Virus record (IMG/VR): IMGVR_UViG_3300034198_005091
Location: 1 to 36,953 of that record
Direction: 5' to 3' (one strand)
DNA: 36,953 nucleotides
Source: a virus
The notes under the pieces are model-generated. The model had not been told where the DNA came from and ran no database searches. It worked only from the letters and a program-made list of their open reading frames with translations. A program made the position numbers and the translations under genes. Shown one piece after another: positions 1-8,208 of the stretch (its first letter is position 1; every line of letters begins with the position of its first letter).

Positions 1-2
1 AA

Positions 3-332
3 CAGTATCCCACATATGCACAAGGTACATTAACTGCAGGAACTAATACACTGTTTACTGGTCCAGCGGGGTATGATACTACGGTATCACAACTTACCTT
101 TACTAGTTCTGCTGCTAATAATATTACTTTAGTGGTAAATAGATTAACCCCTGCATCAACAGTTACATCGTTTAGTTTTAGTTTGGCAGCAGGTGATGTA
201 GTGTGTGATAATGGTACTTACTTCCTAAGACCTGGAGATACAATAGAGGTAACTACTACTGCAGCAGTTACTAATTATATGTTTAATGGATTATCAAACG
301 CAGCTAATAGAACCTATATAGACTTCCAATGA
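3..332 (+). CDS. Phage structural protein, C-terminal part (cut by window edge)
   Basis: This frame is open from the first bases of the window and ends in TGA, giving 109 residues. No ATG occurs in it and the only in-frame alternative start, a GTG at 132, lies well inside continuous coding sequence, so the gene begins upstream of the window. The visible part is rich in Thr, Ala, Asn and Gly with alternating beta-strand-like stretches and no charged helices, as in phage tail or appendage proteins. Its stop overlaps the next start by four bases (ATGA), which suggests translational coupling. I do not recognise the family; the role is inferred from composition and from the appendage genes that follow. 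Confidence 0.7.
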   Translation, partial: QYPTYAQGTLTAGTNTLFTGPAGYDTTVSQLTFTSSAANNITLVVNRLTPASTVTSFSFSLAAGDVVCDNGTYFLRPGDTIEVTTTAAVTNYMFNGLSNAANRTYIDFQ

Positions 333-982
333 TATTAGTAGGTAGATCGTTTGGCCTTACAGATGCTACAGGAAACACTTATGGTTTCCCTAGAGTAGTT
401 GTATATGGTGCAAATGGTAAGATAAAATTTCCATCAGGTGGTGGACCTGGTGTTATTCCTACCCTTCAACAAGTAGTAAATACTGGAAATGGTATTTCTA
501 ACTTTGGTGGTGCCGGAACAGCATCTATTCAGTCTACTAACTTTACTAATAATAGGACATTATTATTAAATGATAATGCCTATCCCACTATTAGACTAGT
601 AGATAATCTTAATGCGGCTAACTATCTACAGATTGATATTGATACACTTAACATAGATGGAGTATCATATAACTGGTCAAGTATTGTAAATCCCCCAAGT
701 GGTGCACTGGTAGCATTACCATTTACAACTGACCACTTAGCTGCAACAAACAATCCGTACTTAATAGGTGATATAGTTTATTATCTTGGTAATATTTATA
801 GATGCATTGCTAATAATGATTCAATACTACCAACTAGTGCACTTTATTGGACAAATCTTGGTGCAGGGTTTCCACTTGTACAACAACCAGCGGATTGGAA
901 CTCAACAAGTGGTAATAATCAGATATTAAACAAACCAACAATAGGGGATAGTTTTTCACCTTTATTATTAATGGGAGGATAA
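329..982 (+). CDS. Putative tail fibre/appendage protein with carbohydrate-binding-like module
   Basis: The 217-residue product is beta-rich and low in charge. Residues about 135-180 follow a pattern seen in CBM5/12-like carbohydrate-binding modules: Tyr, Gly-Asp-Ile-Val-Tyr-Tyr, Gly, Ile-Tyr-Arg-Cys, then Pro and Trp near the end. Residues 188-204 (ADWN...ILNKPT) match the 'ADWN-x-T-x-G-x(3)-ILNKPT' element that is common near the ends of tail fibre and baseplate proteins, where it often joins a further tip domain. The gene overlaps its upstream neighbour by four bases and abuts the next one. A role in host-surface binding is inferred from these motifs. It could instead be a non-binding structural adaptor. 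Confidence 0.6.
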   Translation: MILVGRSFGLTDATGNTYGFPRVVVYGANGKIKFPSGGGPGVIPTLQQVVNTGNGISNFGGAGTASIQSTNFTNNRTLLLNDNAYPTIRLVDNLNAANYLQIDIDTLNIDGVSYNWSSIVNPPSGALVALPFTTDHLAATNNPYLIGDIVYYLGNIYRCIANNDSILPTSALYWTNLGAGFPLVQQPADWNSTSGNNQILNKPTIGDSFSPLLLMGG

Positions 983-1312
983 ATGGCAACAGTATATAAA
1001 GTATTAGGACAATCTAGTCCAGCAGCAACAACAGAGACAGCTCTATATACAGTCCCTGCAGCTACATCAGCTGTGGCCAGTTCTGTTATAGTATGTAACA
1101 GATCAGCAGTTCTATCTACATTTAGAATATCAATTGCTATTGCGGGAGCAGCTACTGCTAATAAGAATTATATCTACTATGATTTACCCATAGGTGCTAA
1201 TGATACATTCATTGCTACTATTGGTGTAACTTTGGCTGCAACAGATGTGGTGAGAGTTTACTCATCAAATACTAATCTGTCATTCTCACTTTATGGATCT
1301 GAAATAAGCTAA
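983..1312 (+). CDS. Small beta-rich virion protein
   Basis: This 109-residue protein has the order 'ALYTVPA...SSVIVCNRS...FRISIAIAGAA...NYIYYDLPIGANDTF...L.ATDVVRVYSS...LSFSLYGSEI'. I know this pattern from small proteins encoded beside tail-fibre genes of many phages, usually annotated only as structural or hypothetical. The start directly follows the upstream stop, and a GGAGG lies five bases before the ATG, one of the few Shine-Dalgarno-like sites here. It is all beta by appearance, with no signal peptide or membrane segment. The exact position in the particle cannot be told from sequence. Confidence 0.6.
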   Translation: MATVYKVLGQSSPAATTETALYTVPAATSAVASSVIVCNRSAVLSTFRISIAIAGAATANKNYIYYDLPIGANDTFIATIGVTLAATDVVRVYSSNTNLSFSLYGSEIS

Positions 1313-1313
1313 C

Positions 1314-2555
1314 ATGGCACAAGGATACGCTTCATATAACATTATCAGCAGTGAGATTTCATATAAAAACTCTCCTAACATAGATGCGTTTGGTAGGCTA
1401 AGGGTTAGTAATCCATTCACATTGTTTGATTCAAGTCATAGATTTGCTGATAATGGGTTGTGGTCAACAGGAACCGCAACAGGTGGGACAGCTACATTTA
1501 ATGCTGATCAAGGATTAGTTGATCTAGATGTAACTGCTGCATCAGGTTCTGAGGTTGTTAGGGAAACAACTAAAGTATTCTCATATCAACCTGGAAAGAG
1601 TCTACTAGTACTCAGCACGTTTGTAATGAGTATTGCCAAAGCTAACCTCAGACAGAGGGTTGGCTACTATGGTGCAAACAATGGATATTACTTAGAACAA
1701 AACGGTACTACCGTAAGTTTCGTAGAGAGGAGTTTTGTTACAGGGGCTGTAGTAAACACACCGGTTGCTCAGGCAAGTTGGAATGTTGACCCTATGGATG
1801 GTTCAGGACCTAGTGGAATCACCCTTGACTTAACAAAGGCACAAATCCTGTTCATGGACCTGGAGTGGTTAGGGGTAGGTACAGTTAGAATCGGCTTTGT
1901 TATAAATGGTAACTTCTATGTTTGTCATAAATTTCATCATGCCAACTTCATTACATCTACGTACATCACAACGGCATCATTGCCATTGAGGTATGAGATA
2001 ACAAACACAGGTGCTACAAGTGGGGCAAGTACATTAAAACAAATATGTTCTACTGTAATATCTGAGGGAGGTTATGAACTCCGTGGAGCACAACAGGCTG
2101 TAGGTACACCAATTACTACACCTAAAACATTAACAACAGCAGGTACGTTTTATCCTATTGTTTCTATAAGACTTAAATCAGCAAGATTAGATGGTATAGC
2201 TGTAGCAACAGCTCTTTCAGCAATAGGTAATACGGCAGCCAATTTTAATTGGCAAGTTGTAGCATCAGGTACTACTACAGGTGGGACTTGGGTAAGCGCA
2301 GGAGCAAGCTCTTCTGTAGAGTATAACATAACAGGAACCTCTTTTACAGGAGGTAGAATTATTGCATCAGGATATTTTACAGCTACAGCAAGTACAAGTG
2401 TATCTGTAGATATATTAAGAGCAGCTTTATTAAGTACTCAATTAGAAAGAAATGGATTAACAAGCACTCCTTTTGAGTTTACATTAGTTTTAGCAGCAGG
2501 TACAAATAATGAAACTGTATTTGGTTCAATGGACTGGGAAGAAATAAGCAGATAA
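1314..2555 (+). CDS. Phage structural protein with 'DAFGRLRVSNPFTLFD' N-terminus
   Basis: The 413-residue product carries near residues 24-40 the signature DAFGRLRVSNPFTLFDS. This signature marks a widespread family of uncharacterised phage virion proteins, often next to fibre genes. The middle part has regular beta strands (VRIGFVINGNFYVCHKFHHAN) and a 'T-x-G-A-T-S-G' linker; the C-terminal part (about 270-413) looks like a separate beta domain. It starts two bases after the previous stop and is followed by a gene whose first residues (MSQGF) resemble its own (MAQGY). Appendage or baseplate location is inferred; no enzymatic motif is visible. Confidence 0.6.
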   Translation: MAQGYASYNIISSEISYKNSPNIDAFGRLRVSNPFTLFDSSHRFADNGLWSTGTATGGTATFNADQGLVDLDVTAASGSEVVRETTKVFSYQPGKSLLVLSTFVMSIAKANLRQRVGYYGANNGYYLEQNGTTVSFVERSFVTGAVVNTPVAQASWNVDPMDGSGPSGITLDLTKAQILFMDLEWLGVGTVRIGFVINGNFYVCHKFHHANFITSTYITTASLPLRYEITNTGATSGASTLKQICSTVISEGGYELRGAQQAVGTPITTPKTLTTAGTFYPIVSIRLKSARLDGIAVATALSAIGNTAANFNWQVVASGTTTGGTWVSAGASSSVEYNITGTSFTGGRIIASGYFTATASTSVSVDILRAALLSTQLERNGLTSTPFEFTLVLAAGTNNETVFGSMDWEEISR

Positions 2556-2556
2556 T

Positions 2557-3381
2557 ATGTCACAAGGATTTACAAAAGGAACCCCGATTGATACAGATCC
2601 TACTCTGTCACTTAATAGTGATATTGTAGTACCTTCACAATCTGCTGTTGTAGCATATGTTGCATCTCAGGTTAGCACTGGCGCGGTAGGCAGTGTAACT
2701 GCTTCAGCACCAATACTTTCCTCTGGAGGACTGACTCCTAATATTAGTATTCCTGTAGCAACTAGTTTAGTGAATGGATACTTAAGTGCTGCAGATTGGA
2801 CGATATTTAATAATAAAGTTCCATCAATAAGAACTCTTACTATAGACGGGACAAGCTATGATTTGTCTGCAGATAGGTCATGGACAACTGCGGGTGGTAG
2901 TTACGCCGCCTATAGCATGAAGGCAAATAATACAGGAGCTGCTGCTGTACCATCTGATTTTACTTTTAAAGATTTAGGTGAACAAGCATATGCCGCTACA
3001 ATTGTTTGGAATGGTACAGCACCATTACTACCAATAAATTTAAGGTATAGGTGGTTTCAAATGGGTAATTTAGTCCAATACTTTTTTTATTTTACCTACA
3101 CAACCCAGGGAGTAACTAATTCAAGTATTACATTTGATTTTCCATCTGGTATGCCTGCACCTGTACCAATTACTGGAACTGGTATAGCAAGAAGTTTTCT
3201 CTATAGAAATCAAGCTTTAGTTTATACTGCAGTTACATCTCCAGCATCAGGTACAGCAACTCCATTTTGGGGAGGGGGTATAAGAAGAGACTCTGCAAAT
3301 ACTAAATATGAATTCTTTTTTACAAACGGTACAGCTCAAACAGCCAGAGCATTTTATACATCAGGATTTTATTTTGCATAA
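2557..3381 (+). CDS. Putative tail fibre / receptor-binding protein
   Basis: The 274-residue protein begins with GTPIDTDPTLSLNSD followed by VVPSQSAVVAYVASQV, a pattern I recognise from N-terminal parts of phage fibre proteins. Residues about 75-92 (LVNGYLSAADWTIFNNKV) form another typical fibre linker. The C-terminal half, from roughly residue 125, is a distinct aromatic-rich beta domain (RYRWFQMGNLVQYFFYF) that ends in Phe-Ala and would be the distal tip. The gene lies two bases after its neighbour and two bases before the next start. Host recognition is an inference from modular layout, not from a demonstrated binding motif. Confidence 0.55.
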   Translation: MSQGFTKGTPIDTDPTLSLNSDIVVPSQSAVVAYVASQVSTGAVGSVTASAPILSSGGLTPNISIPVATSLVNGYLSAADWTIFNNKVPSIRTLTIDGTSYDLSADRSWTTAGGSYAAYSMKANNTGAAAVPSDFTFKDLGEQAYAATIVWNGTAPLLPINLRYRWFQMGNLVQYFFYFTYTTQGVTNSSITFDFPSGMPAPVPITGTGIARSFLYRNQALVYTAVTSPASGTATPFWGGGIRRDSANTKYEFFFTNGTAQTARAFYTSGFYFA

Positions 3382-3383
3382 AA

Positions 3384-3623
3384 ATGATTATATCTACACT
3401 AACTACACCAATTCCATACTTTAATGTAACTGCTACAAAAATTGGCTGGGTCCTATCCTATCCAGATTGCGTAGCATATTATCAATTACTTAATGATACA
3501 GATATTAAATTATATGATGGGCATTATTTGGTAGACACAACTATAGTTCAAGCTTGGGGAACTGATGATTCTGTTATTACAGATGCTATAGTTTCTGCAG
3601 CCCCGTGGAATATTATTTTATAG
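3384..3623 (+). CDS. Hypothetical small protein
   Basis: This 79-residue ORF begins two bases after the fibre gene and ends in tandem stops (TAG TAA). The product is hydrophobic in patches, with aromatic residues and several Asp (YPDCVAYYQLLNDTDIKLYDGHYLVD), but shows no clear transmembrane helix, signal peptide or known motif. Tight spacing supports a real gene in the same operon as the fibre genes. Possible roles are a fibre chaperone or small appendage component; I do not recognise it. Confidence 0.6.
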   Translation: MIISTLTTPIPYFNVTATKIGWVLSYPDCVAYYQLLNDTDIKLYDGHYLVDTTIVQAWGTDDSVITDAIVSAAPWNIIL

Positions 3624-3684
3624 TAAATACACAGTTCTTTTTGTTTTTTTTCGTATATTAGATACATAACAAAATTTATAAATA

Positions 3685-5979
3685 ATGTATAAAGCAATAT
3701 TTTACCAAGACTTATCTAGCTTTAATTCAGCTAAAAAATCAAATGTTGTTGTAGAATCTGTAGAACCATTTTTGTGTATTGTTACTCTTGAAGGAGCAAC
3801 AACTCCAGGTACTGCAAATAGAGTTAAAAACACTTTGTTGTTTTCTGACATTGAAAACATTCCTACCAACAGAGCTATTATTAGACTCGGAGCAACAGGC
3901 GGAACTACTAATGAAGCAGCAAATGCATGGTTACTAGCAAACAAAGTAACCGTCATTAGAGATTTGTTTAATTTCGGTCAAATGGTCGTTGAGATACCTA
4001 AAGGATCATTTGCATCTTTTGTTCAAAAAGTACAAAGTGAAAGTTGGTTTTCAACTATCGAGCAGGATGTACTTATTAAGGCAGAACCATGCTATGCATT
4101 TAGTTACGACCAACACTGGCATCTCGCTAATCTATCGGCACAGCAAGCATGGAATGCTATGTATCCTTATGCTGATAATTTTGCTACCTGTATTGATACA
4201 GGTAGTTATAATCTAGCACCTACAGGAAGCAGAGATGGTGAGGGTGGTGATTTGGAAGACTGTTGTTATCAGCCTGAAGTTGCACTTTTAGATGAGGGTG
4301 TTCAGATCAATCATCCAGATCTTGTTGGTAGACTTGGTTCTTGCGGATGTACTGGGAATGATCCAGTATTTGCACCACCTGCTGGTACAAGAGTAACTTC
4401 AAGTGGCGTATGCATAAATTCTTGGAATATTGTAAACAATAATGCTAATGTTACGCCACAGCTTACCTTTGAAAATCACGGAACTGCAATGGCAGGTATT
4501 ATTTCAGGAAATAATCTGAATAATAACTATACATTGTCTGTATCTAATAACTACATTAAGACTCAGGTGTTAAGACTTGGTTATAGAGCTAATGCTGCAG
4601 GTTTCTTCTACACTACTCCATCTTGGGCACTTGAAGCAACATATCGTGCTTCTGCAAATCCAAGTTGTGCTGCAATTGTTATTCCATGGGTAGTAACAAA
4701 TTTAACTTCAGCTGCTTCTCTAGAGGCTGTTCTTGAACCTGCTTTTGATTACATTACTACTCAAGCAAGAGATTGTACAGGAATTCCAATTTTTGCAGCA
4801 GCAGGTAATAGTAATATAACAGTTCTCCCATATCCCGCTATAAGTGGATATACACTAGCAATTGGTGCATCTAATTCTGCAGGTGCAAAAGCATATTTTT
4901 CAAATAAAGGCGGTGATATCTTTGCAGCCGCTCCTGGTATTGGCATTAGAACTACAGATAGAACAGGTCCTGTAGGATTTAATACAACATTACAAGACCC
5001 TACATTGCCTGCAAATGCTGACATTAATTTTACTAACCTAGCACAAACATTATTTAATGGTACGTCTGCCTCGGCCTGTATTGTAGCTGCTGTTACCGCA
5101 TGTATGAGAGCTGTAAATCCAGCACTTACAGTAGCACAGATTGAAACTGTTTTTGAAGAAACATCAACTGTTGTTGCCGATCTTGGTTTTGGAATTATAA
5201 ACATGCAAGGTGCTGTACAAGAGGCAATTAATCTTATTAATCCTAGTGAAGATTTGGATGTTACAGTAGGTATTACCGGTATTAGTCCAAATCCTGGAAC
5301 ACTTTGCGGTGGACTAGTAGTAGTTCAAACAGAAGTTGAAGGTTCTGGTGATACATGGGATCAGGTTACTGCAGTTACTCTTGAGTATTATGCTTCTAAT
5401 GATAATTTCTTGACATCTAACGATTATCTTTTGCAATCTTACACGTTTCCAGTTAACAATGTAACAAGTTTGTATACTTACCCACTTACAATTCCAAATG
5501 TACCTACGTTAACCTCAACTAGTAAGTTAATTGTTAGAGCAATTTTACAGACAAACTGTGGTCAGATTATTTCAAACGGAGCTACTGAATTTATTAGTTC
5601 TGCAACTGGCTTTACAATAACTACTGCAAACTGTCCAGGTACTGACCTTGGAATTGAAGTTCAGTCAGTAAACTATCCTAATCCTGGCCAAAGAATATTC
5701 CAGGTTAAGTATACTAATACCGGCACAGTTCCAATTACAGCTGCTAATATTACCAGAGGATGGGTTGGAGGAGCATCTTCTACATCAACCCTTACATGGA
5801 CAGGAACAACTGGTCAAACTGCGCCAATTCAACCTGGCCAAACGAGAATTATACAACAATCGTATAATACACCAGCTCCTTTATTCCCAGGTACTTTCTA
5901 TATGCAGATTAATACTGTGAATGGTGGTACTGACTTTAATACTACGAATAATTACTCAACACTTATTGTAAATTCGTAA
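3685..5979 (+). CDS. Subtilisin-like (S8) serine protease, array copy 1
   Basis: The 764-residue product is an S8 endopeptidase. Residues 1-135 form the leader/propeptide shared by the array (SNVVVESVEPF..., then an I9-like segment ending IEQDV); HWHL at 144-147 marks entry to the catalytic domain. Triad: Asp203 (LLDEG), His265 (NHGT), Ser461 (GTSAS); oxyanion Asn375 (AAGN). The Pro usually following GTSMAx is Cys here. Six Cys (169, 193, 194, 220, 222, 243) sit in two insertions around the catalytic Asp that the other copies lack. Two Ig-like domains follow (about 523-640 and 653-764). No signal peptide or membrane segment is seen. A 61-base spacer precedes it, with only a weak -7-like TATATTAG at 3654. 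Confidence 0.85.
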   Translation: MYKAIFYQDLSSFNSAKKSNVVVESVEPFLCIVTLEGATTPGTANRVKNTLLFSDIENIPTNRAIIRLGATGGTTNEAANAWLLANKVTVIRDLFNFGQMVVEIPKGSFASFVQKVQSESWFSTIEQDVLIKAEPCYAFSYDQHWHLANLSAQQAWNAMYPYADNFATCIDTGSYNLAPTGSRDGEGGDLEDCCYQPEVALLDEGVQINHPDLVGRLGSCGCTGNDPVFAPPAGTRVTSSGVCINSWNIVNNNANVTPQLTFENHGTAMAGIISGNNLNNNYTLSVSNNYIKTQVLRLGYRANAAGFFYTTPSWALEATYRASANPSCAAIVIPWVVTNLTSAASLEAVLEPAFDYITTQARDCTGIPIFAAAGNSNITVLPYPAISGYTLAIGASNSAGAKAYFSNKGGDIFAAAPGIGIRTTDRTGPVGFNTTLQDPTLPANADINFTNLAQTLFNGTSASACIVAAVTACMRAVNPALTVAQIETVFEETSTVVADLGFGIINMQGAVQEAINLINPSEDLDVTVGITGISPNPGTLCGGLVVVQTEVEGSGDTWDQVTAVTLEYYASNDNFLTSNDYLLQSYTFPVNNVTSLYTYPLTIPNVPTLTSTSKLIVRAILQTNCGQIISNGATEFISSATGFTITTANCPGTDLGIEVQSVNYPNPGQRIFQVKYTNTGTVPITAANITRGWVGGASSTSTLTWTGTTGQTAPIQPGQTRIIQQSYNTPAPLFPGTFYMQINTVNGGTDFNTTNNYSTLIVNS

Positions 5980-6014
5980 AAATTAATTACTTTTACTATA
6001 CAATCTGATACGGT

Positions 6015-6037
6015 AGGTCCTAGCTTTGCTAGGACTT
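6015..6037 (+). promoter_or_regulatory. Hairpin between protease copies 1 and 2
   Basis: A 10-bp inverted repeat (left arm 6015-6024, right arm 6028-6037, loop TTT, one G-T pair) lies in the spacer. It ends 23 bases before the ATG of copy 2 and no T-run follows, so it is not a classic intrinsic terminator. It could pause or attenuate transcription, or mark an mRNA processing site. Confidence 0.5.
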
Positions 6038-6060
6038 ACTTGTGTCATAAAACTACTAAA

Positions 6061-8112
6061 ATGAGCAAAATCAACTCCGTAAAATTCAAGGACAAAAAGT
6101 CCTTTGACAAAAACAAATCGAAGTCTAATGTAGTAGCGGTTTATGAACCGTTTAACATTATTGTCTTCAAAGACGAACAACCTGTTACTCCAGATCCAGC
6201 TAAGGTATCCCAAGCAGATACAGTAGATGCTTCTTTGGATAGTGTGCCTACAGGCCAGGCAATCCTTATTGCTAATGATTATAAGGAAGGCTTGGATTAC
6301 CTAAACTCTGCAAAAATTGTAGTTAAAGAATCTTTTGAGATTACTAATACTTTTTTTGTAGAAGTTCCAGACTTTGTACAGTTTGATTCTTTCTATGCTA
6401 GTGTAATGTCTACTGGCAAATTCAGTAGCGTAGAACCTGATAATATTGTGCAAATGAATATGGATGCAGAAGATGTGTATGCTGCACATTGGCATCTTGG
6501 TAACATGAGAGCAGCTGAAGCATGGGCAATTTTGCCAGAAGGTGTAGTAAAAGAAGTTGCTGTACTTGATATTGCATGTGAAACAACACATGAAGATTTA
6601 CAAGGTAGAATCAGTTCTACATCATGGAACTGTGTATTTGACACACCAGATGTAACTCCAATCAGTGATTTTGAAAAGCATGGTACACCATGTTCAGGTG
6701 TAATTGCAGCAAATACCGGAAACAACATTGGCTGTAAATCAATTGGCAACAATCACCTTAAAGTACAGTTTCTACACATTGGTATGAACAGTAATTCAGG
6801 TGGTAGTTTTATGACTTCTGATACTATTCTAATGAGAGCAGTAAACAAGATTCTTGCTAATCCTGATTGTGTAGCTGTATCTATGTCATGGGGAGGAGGT
6901 AGTGGATATACTGCATTTCCTAATGGCCTGAATCAAATTAGAACAATGGCAAGAGGTGGCAAGGGTATTCCGATCTTTGCTAGTTCTGGTAATAACTATC
7001 TTCCTGAATTTACACAATTTCCAGCATCTTATCCATCAGTAATGGCTGTTGGTGCTATTGCATCAAATAACCAACGTGCTGGATTTAGTAACTACGGTTC
7101 TAAACTATTTGCTGCAGCACCTGGTGTTGGAGTATGGACAGTAGATAGAACTGGTACTGCAGGTTATAAAGCAGAAAGCTATATGGGATTTGGCGGTACA
7201 TCAGCAGCATGTCCAGCAATGGCAGCTGTAGCTGGTCTTGTACTAGTAAAGAATCCTGATCTTACAGAACCACAAGTAAGAGACATTCTTAAGAACTCTT
7301 GCAATAAAGTTGGTGGTTATGTATATGATTCAACAGGCAGAAGTGCTGAATTGGGATGGGGTGCTATTGATTTATTTTCCGCAGTAACTAATGCTAGTGG
7401 TGTAACACCTGAACCTCCTGCACCTCCAGTTCTTTGGAATGCTTATGGAGTAATTAGTTCACAGACAACTGTTGAAGCAGGAAAAGCTGTAACAATATCA
7501 TACGGTCTTAGCATAGATAAAGATCAACTACTTGATACAGTAATTCCAGTAAGCATTGCATTTAAAAAAGCTGATGGTACAGTTATGAATTTTTATTCAG
7601 GTAATGTCACCATTCTTAAAGGAACAGGCAAAACTAATCTTACAATGCCGTATACAATTCCTGGAGATGTTAGCGGACCATGTCAGTTTATAATGACTAT
7701 TGACCCTGCAAATACAATCAAAGAGTCTAACGAAACTGATAATGTAGCTTACACATCTATTAATGTAACTTCTCCACCTCCACCAAACATGAGCATTGAT
7801 CTAGAAACCAAGATCTTACGCTATGAATGGTTAGATGCTGGCAGAGTACGTATCTGGCATACTACTACTAATAAAGGCACTACTACTTGTACATCACGTA
7901 AGTTTACAATGGGTTTTGAAGGTATGCCACAGGCAACACAGAATCGTGCAGAAACTATTCAACCTGGTAAGTCAGTAACTAATGGTAATGTTATGTACGC
8001 ATCAAATTGGGGAACTCTGCCTAATACGTTTAAAATTGAGATTGTTGCAGTGAATGGTGCTCCTGATGCCAATTCTGCAAATAACGTAGCTACTATTCTA
8101 GTGACTAAATAG
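6061..8112 (+). CDS. Subtilisin-like (S8) serine protease, array copy 2
   Basis: Start chosen at ATG 6061 because the protein then begins MSKINSVKFKDKKSF, matching copies 4 and 5; a TTG 21 bases upstream is less likely. The 683-residue product has the shared leader (1-50), an I9-like propeptide ending SSVEPDNIV (about 122-130), HWHL at 143-146, and an S8 domain with Asp170, His207 (KHGTP), oxyanion Asn311 (SSGN) and Ser381 in the canonical GTSAACP. A CARDB-type Ig domain (about 458-570, ending ESNETDN) and a second beta domain (578-683) follow a Pro-rich linker. TAG stop. No secretion signal is visible. The triad is intact, so activity is likely; the substrate is unknown. Confidence 0.87.
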   Translation: MSKINSVKFKDKKSFDKNKSKSNVVAVYEPFNIIVFKDEQPVTPDPAKVSQADTVDASLDSVPTGQAILIANDYKEGLDYLNSAKIVVKESFEITNTFFVEVPDFVQFDSFYASVMSTGKFSSVEPDNIVQMNMDAEDVYAAHWHLGNMRAAEAWAILPEGVVKEVAVLDIACETTHEDLQGRISSTSWNCVFDTPDVTPISDFEKHGTPCSGVIAANTGNNIGCKSIGNNHLKVQFLHIGMNSNSGGSFMTSDTILMRAVNKILANPDCVAVSMSWGGGSGYTAFPNGLNQIRTMARGGKGIPIFASSGNNYLPEFTQFPASYPSVMAVGAIASNNQRAGFSNYGSKLFAAAPGVGVWTVDRTGTAGYKAESYMGFGGTSAACPAMAAVAGLVLVKNPDLTEPQVRDILKNSCNKVGGYVYDSTGRSAELGWGAIDLFSAVTNASGVTPEPPAPPVLWNAYGVISSQTTVEAGKAVTISYGLSIDKDQLLDTVIPVSIAFKKADGTVMNFYSGNVTILKGTGKTNLTMPYTIPGDVSGPCQFIMTIDPANTIKESNETDNVAYTSINVTSPPPPNMSIDLETKILRYEWLDAGRVRIWHTTTNKGTTTCTSRKFTMGFEGMPQATQNRAETIQPGKSVTNGNVMYASNWGTLPNTFKIEIVAVNGAPDANSANNVATILVTK

Positions 8113-8155
8113 TTTAGCACTAGGATTAGTTAGATTTTTATTTTATATTATAGGT

Positions 8156-8189
8156 ATAGCGCATGTCTCAATTCGGAGATATGCGCTAT
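8156..8189 (+). promoter_or_regulatory. Strong hairpin between protease copies 2 and 3
   Basis: A 14-bp stem with one G-T pair (left arm 8156-8169, right arm 8176-8189) closes a 6-base loop (AATTCG). It is the most stable-looking structure in the left half of the window. It sits 19 bases before the ATG of copy 3 and is not followed by a T-run. Attenuation, RNA processing, or protection of an mRNA end are all possible. Confidence 0.6.
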
Positions 8190-8208
8190 TACAACATTAA
8201 TCCATAGT

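Noticed and set aside
3640-3684. TATATTAG at 3654 as a promoter for the protease array.
   Set aside because: It misses the TTTG end of the -7 consensus and no -33 box is at the right distance; the array might still be transcribed from upstream.
3702-5204. Antisense open frames opposite protease copy 1 and other genes.
   Set aside because: They are by-products of codon composition in AT-rich genes, lack spacing and motifs, and lie wholly inside confident + strand genes.
6040-6060. TTG start for protease copy 2.
   Set aside because: ATG at 6061 gives an N-terminus aligned with copies 4 and 5; the TTG lies next to the hairpin.
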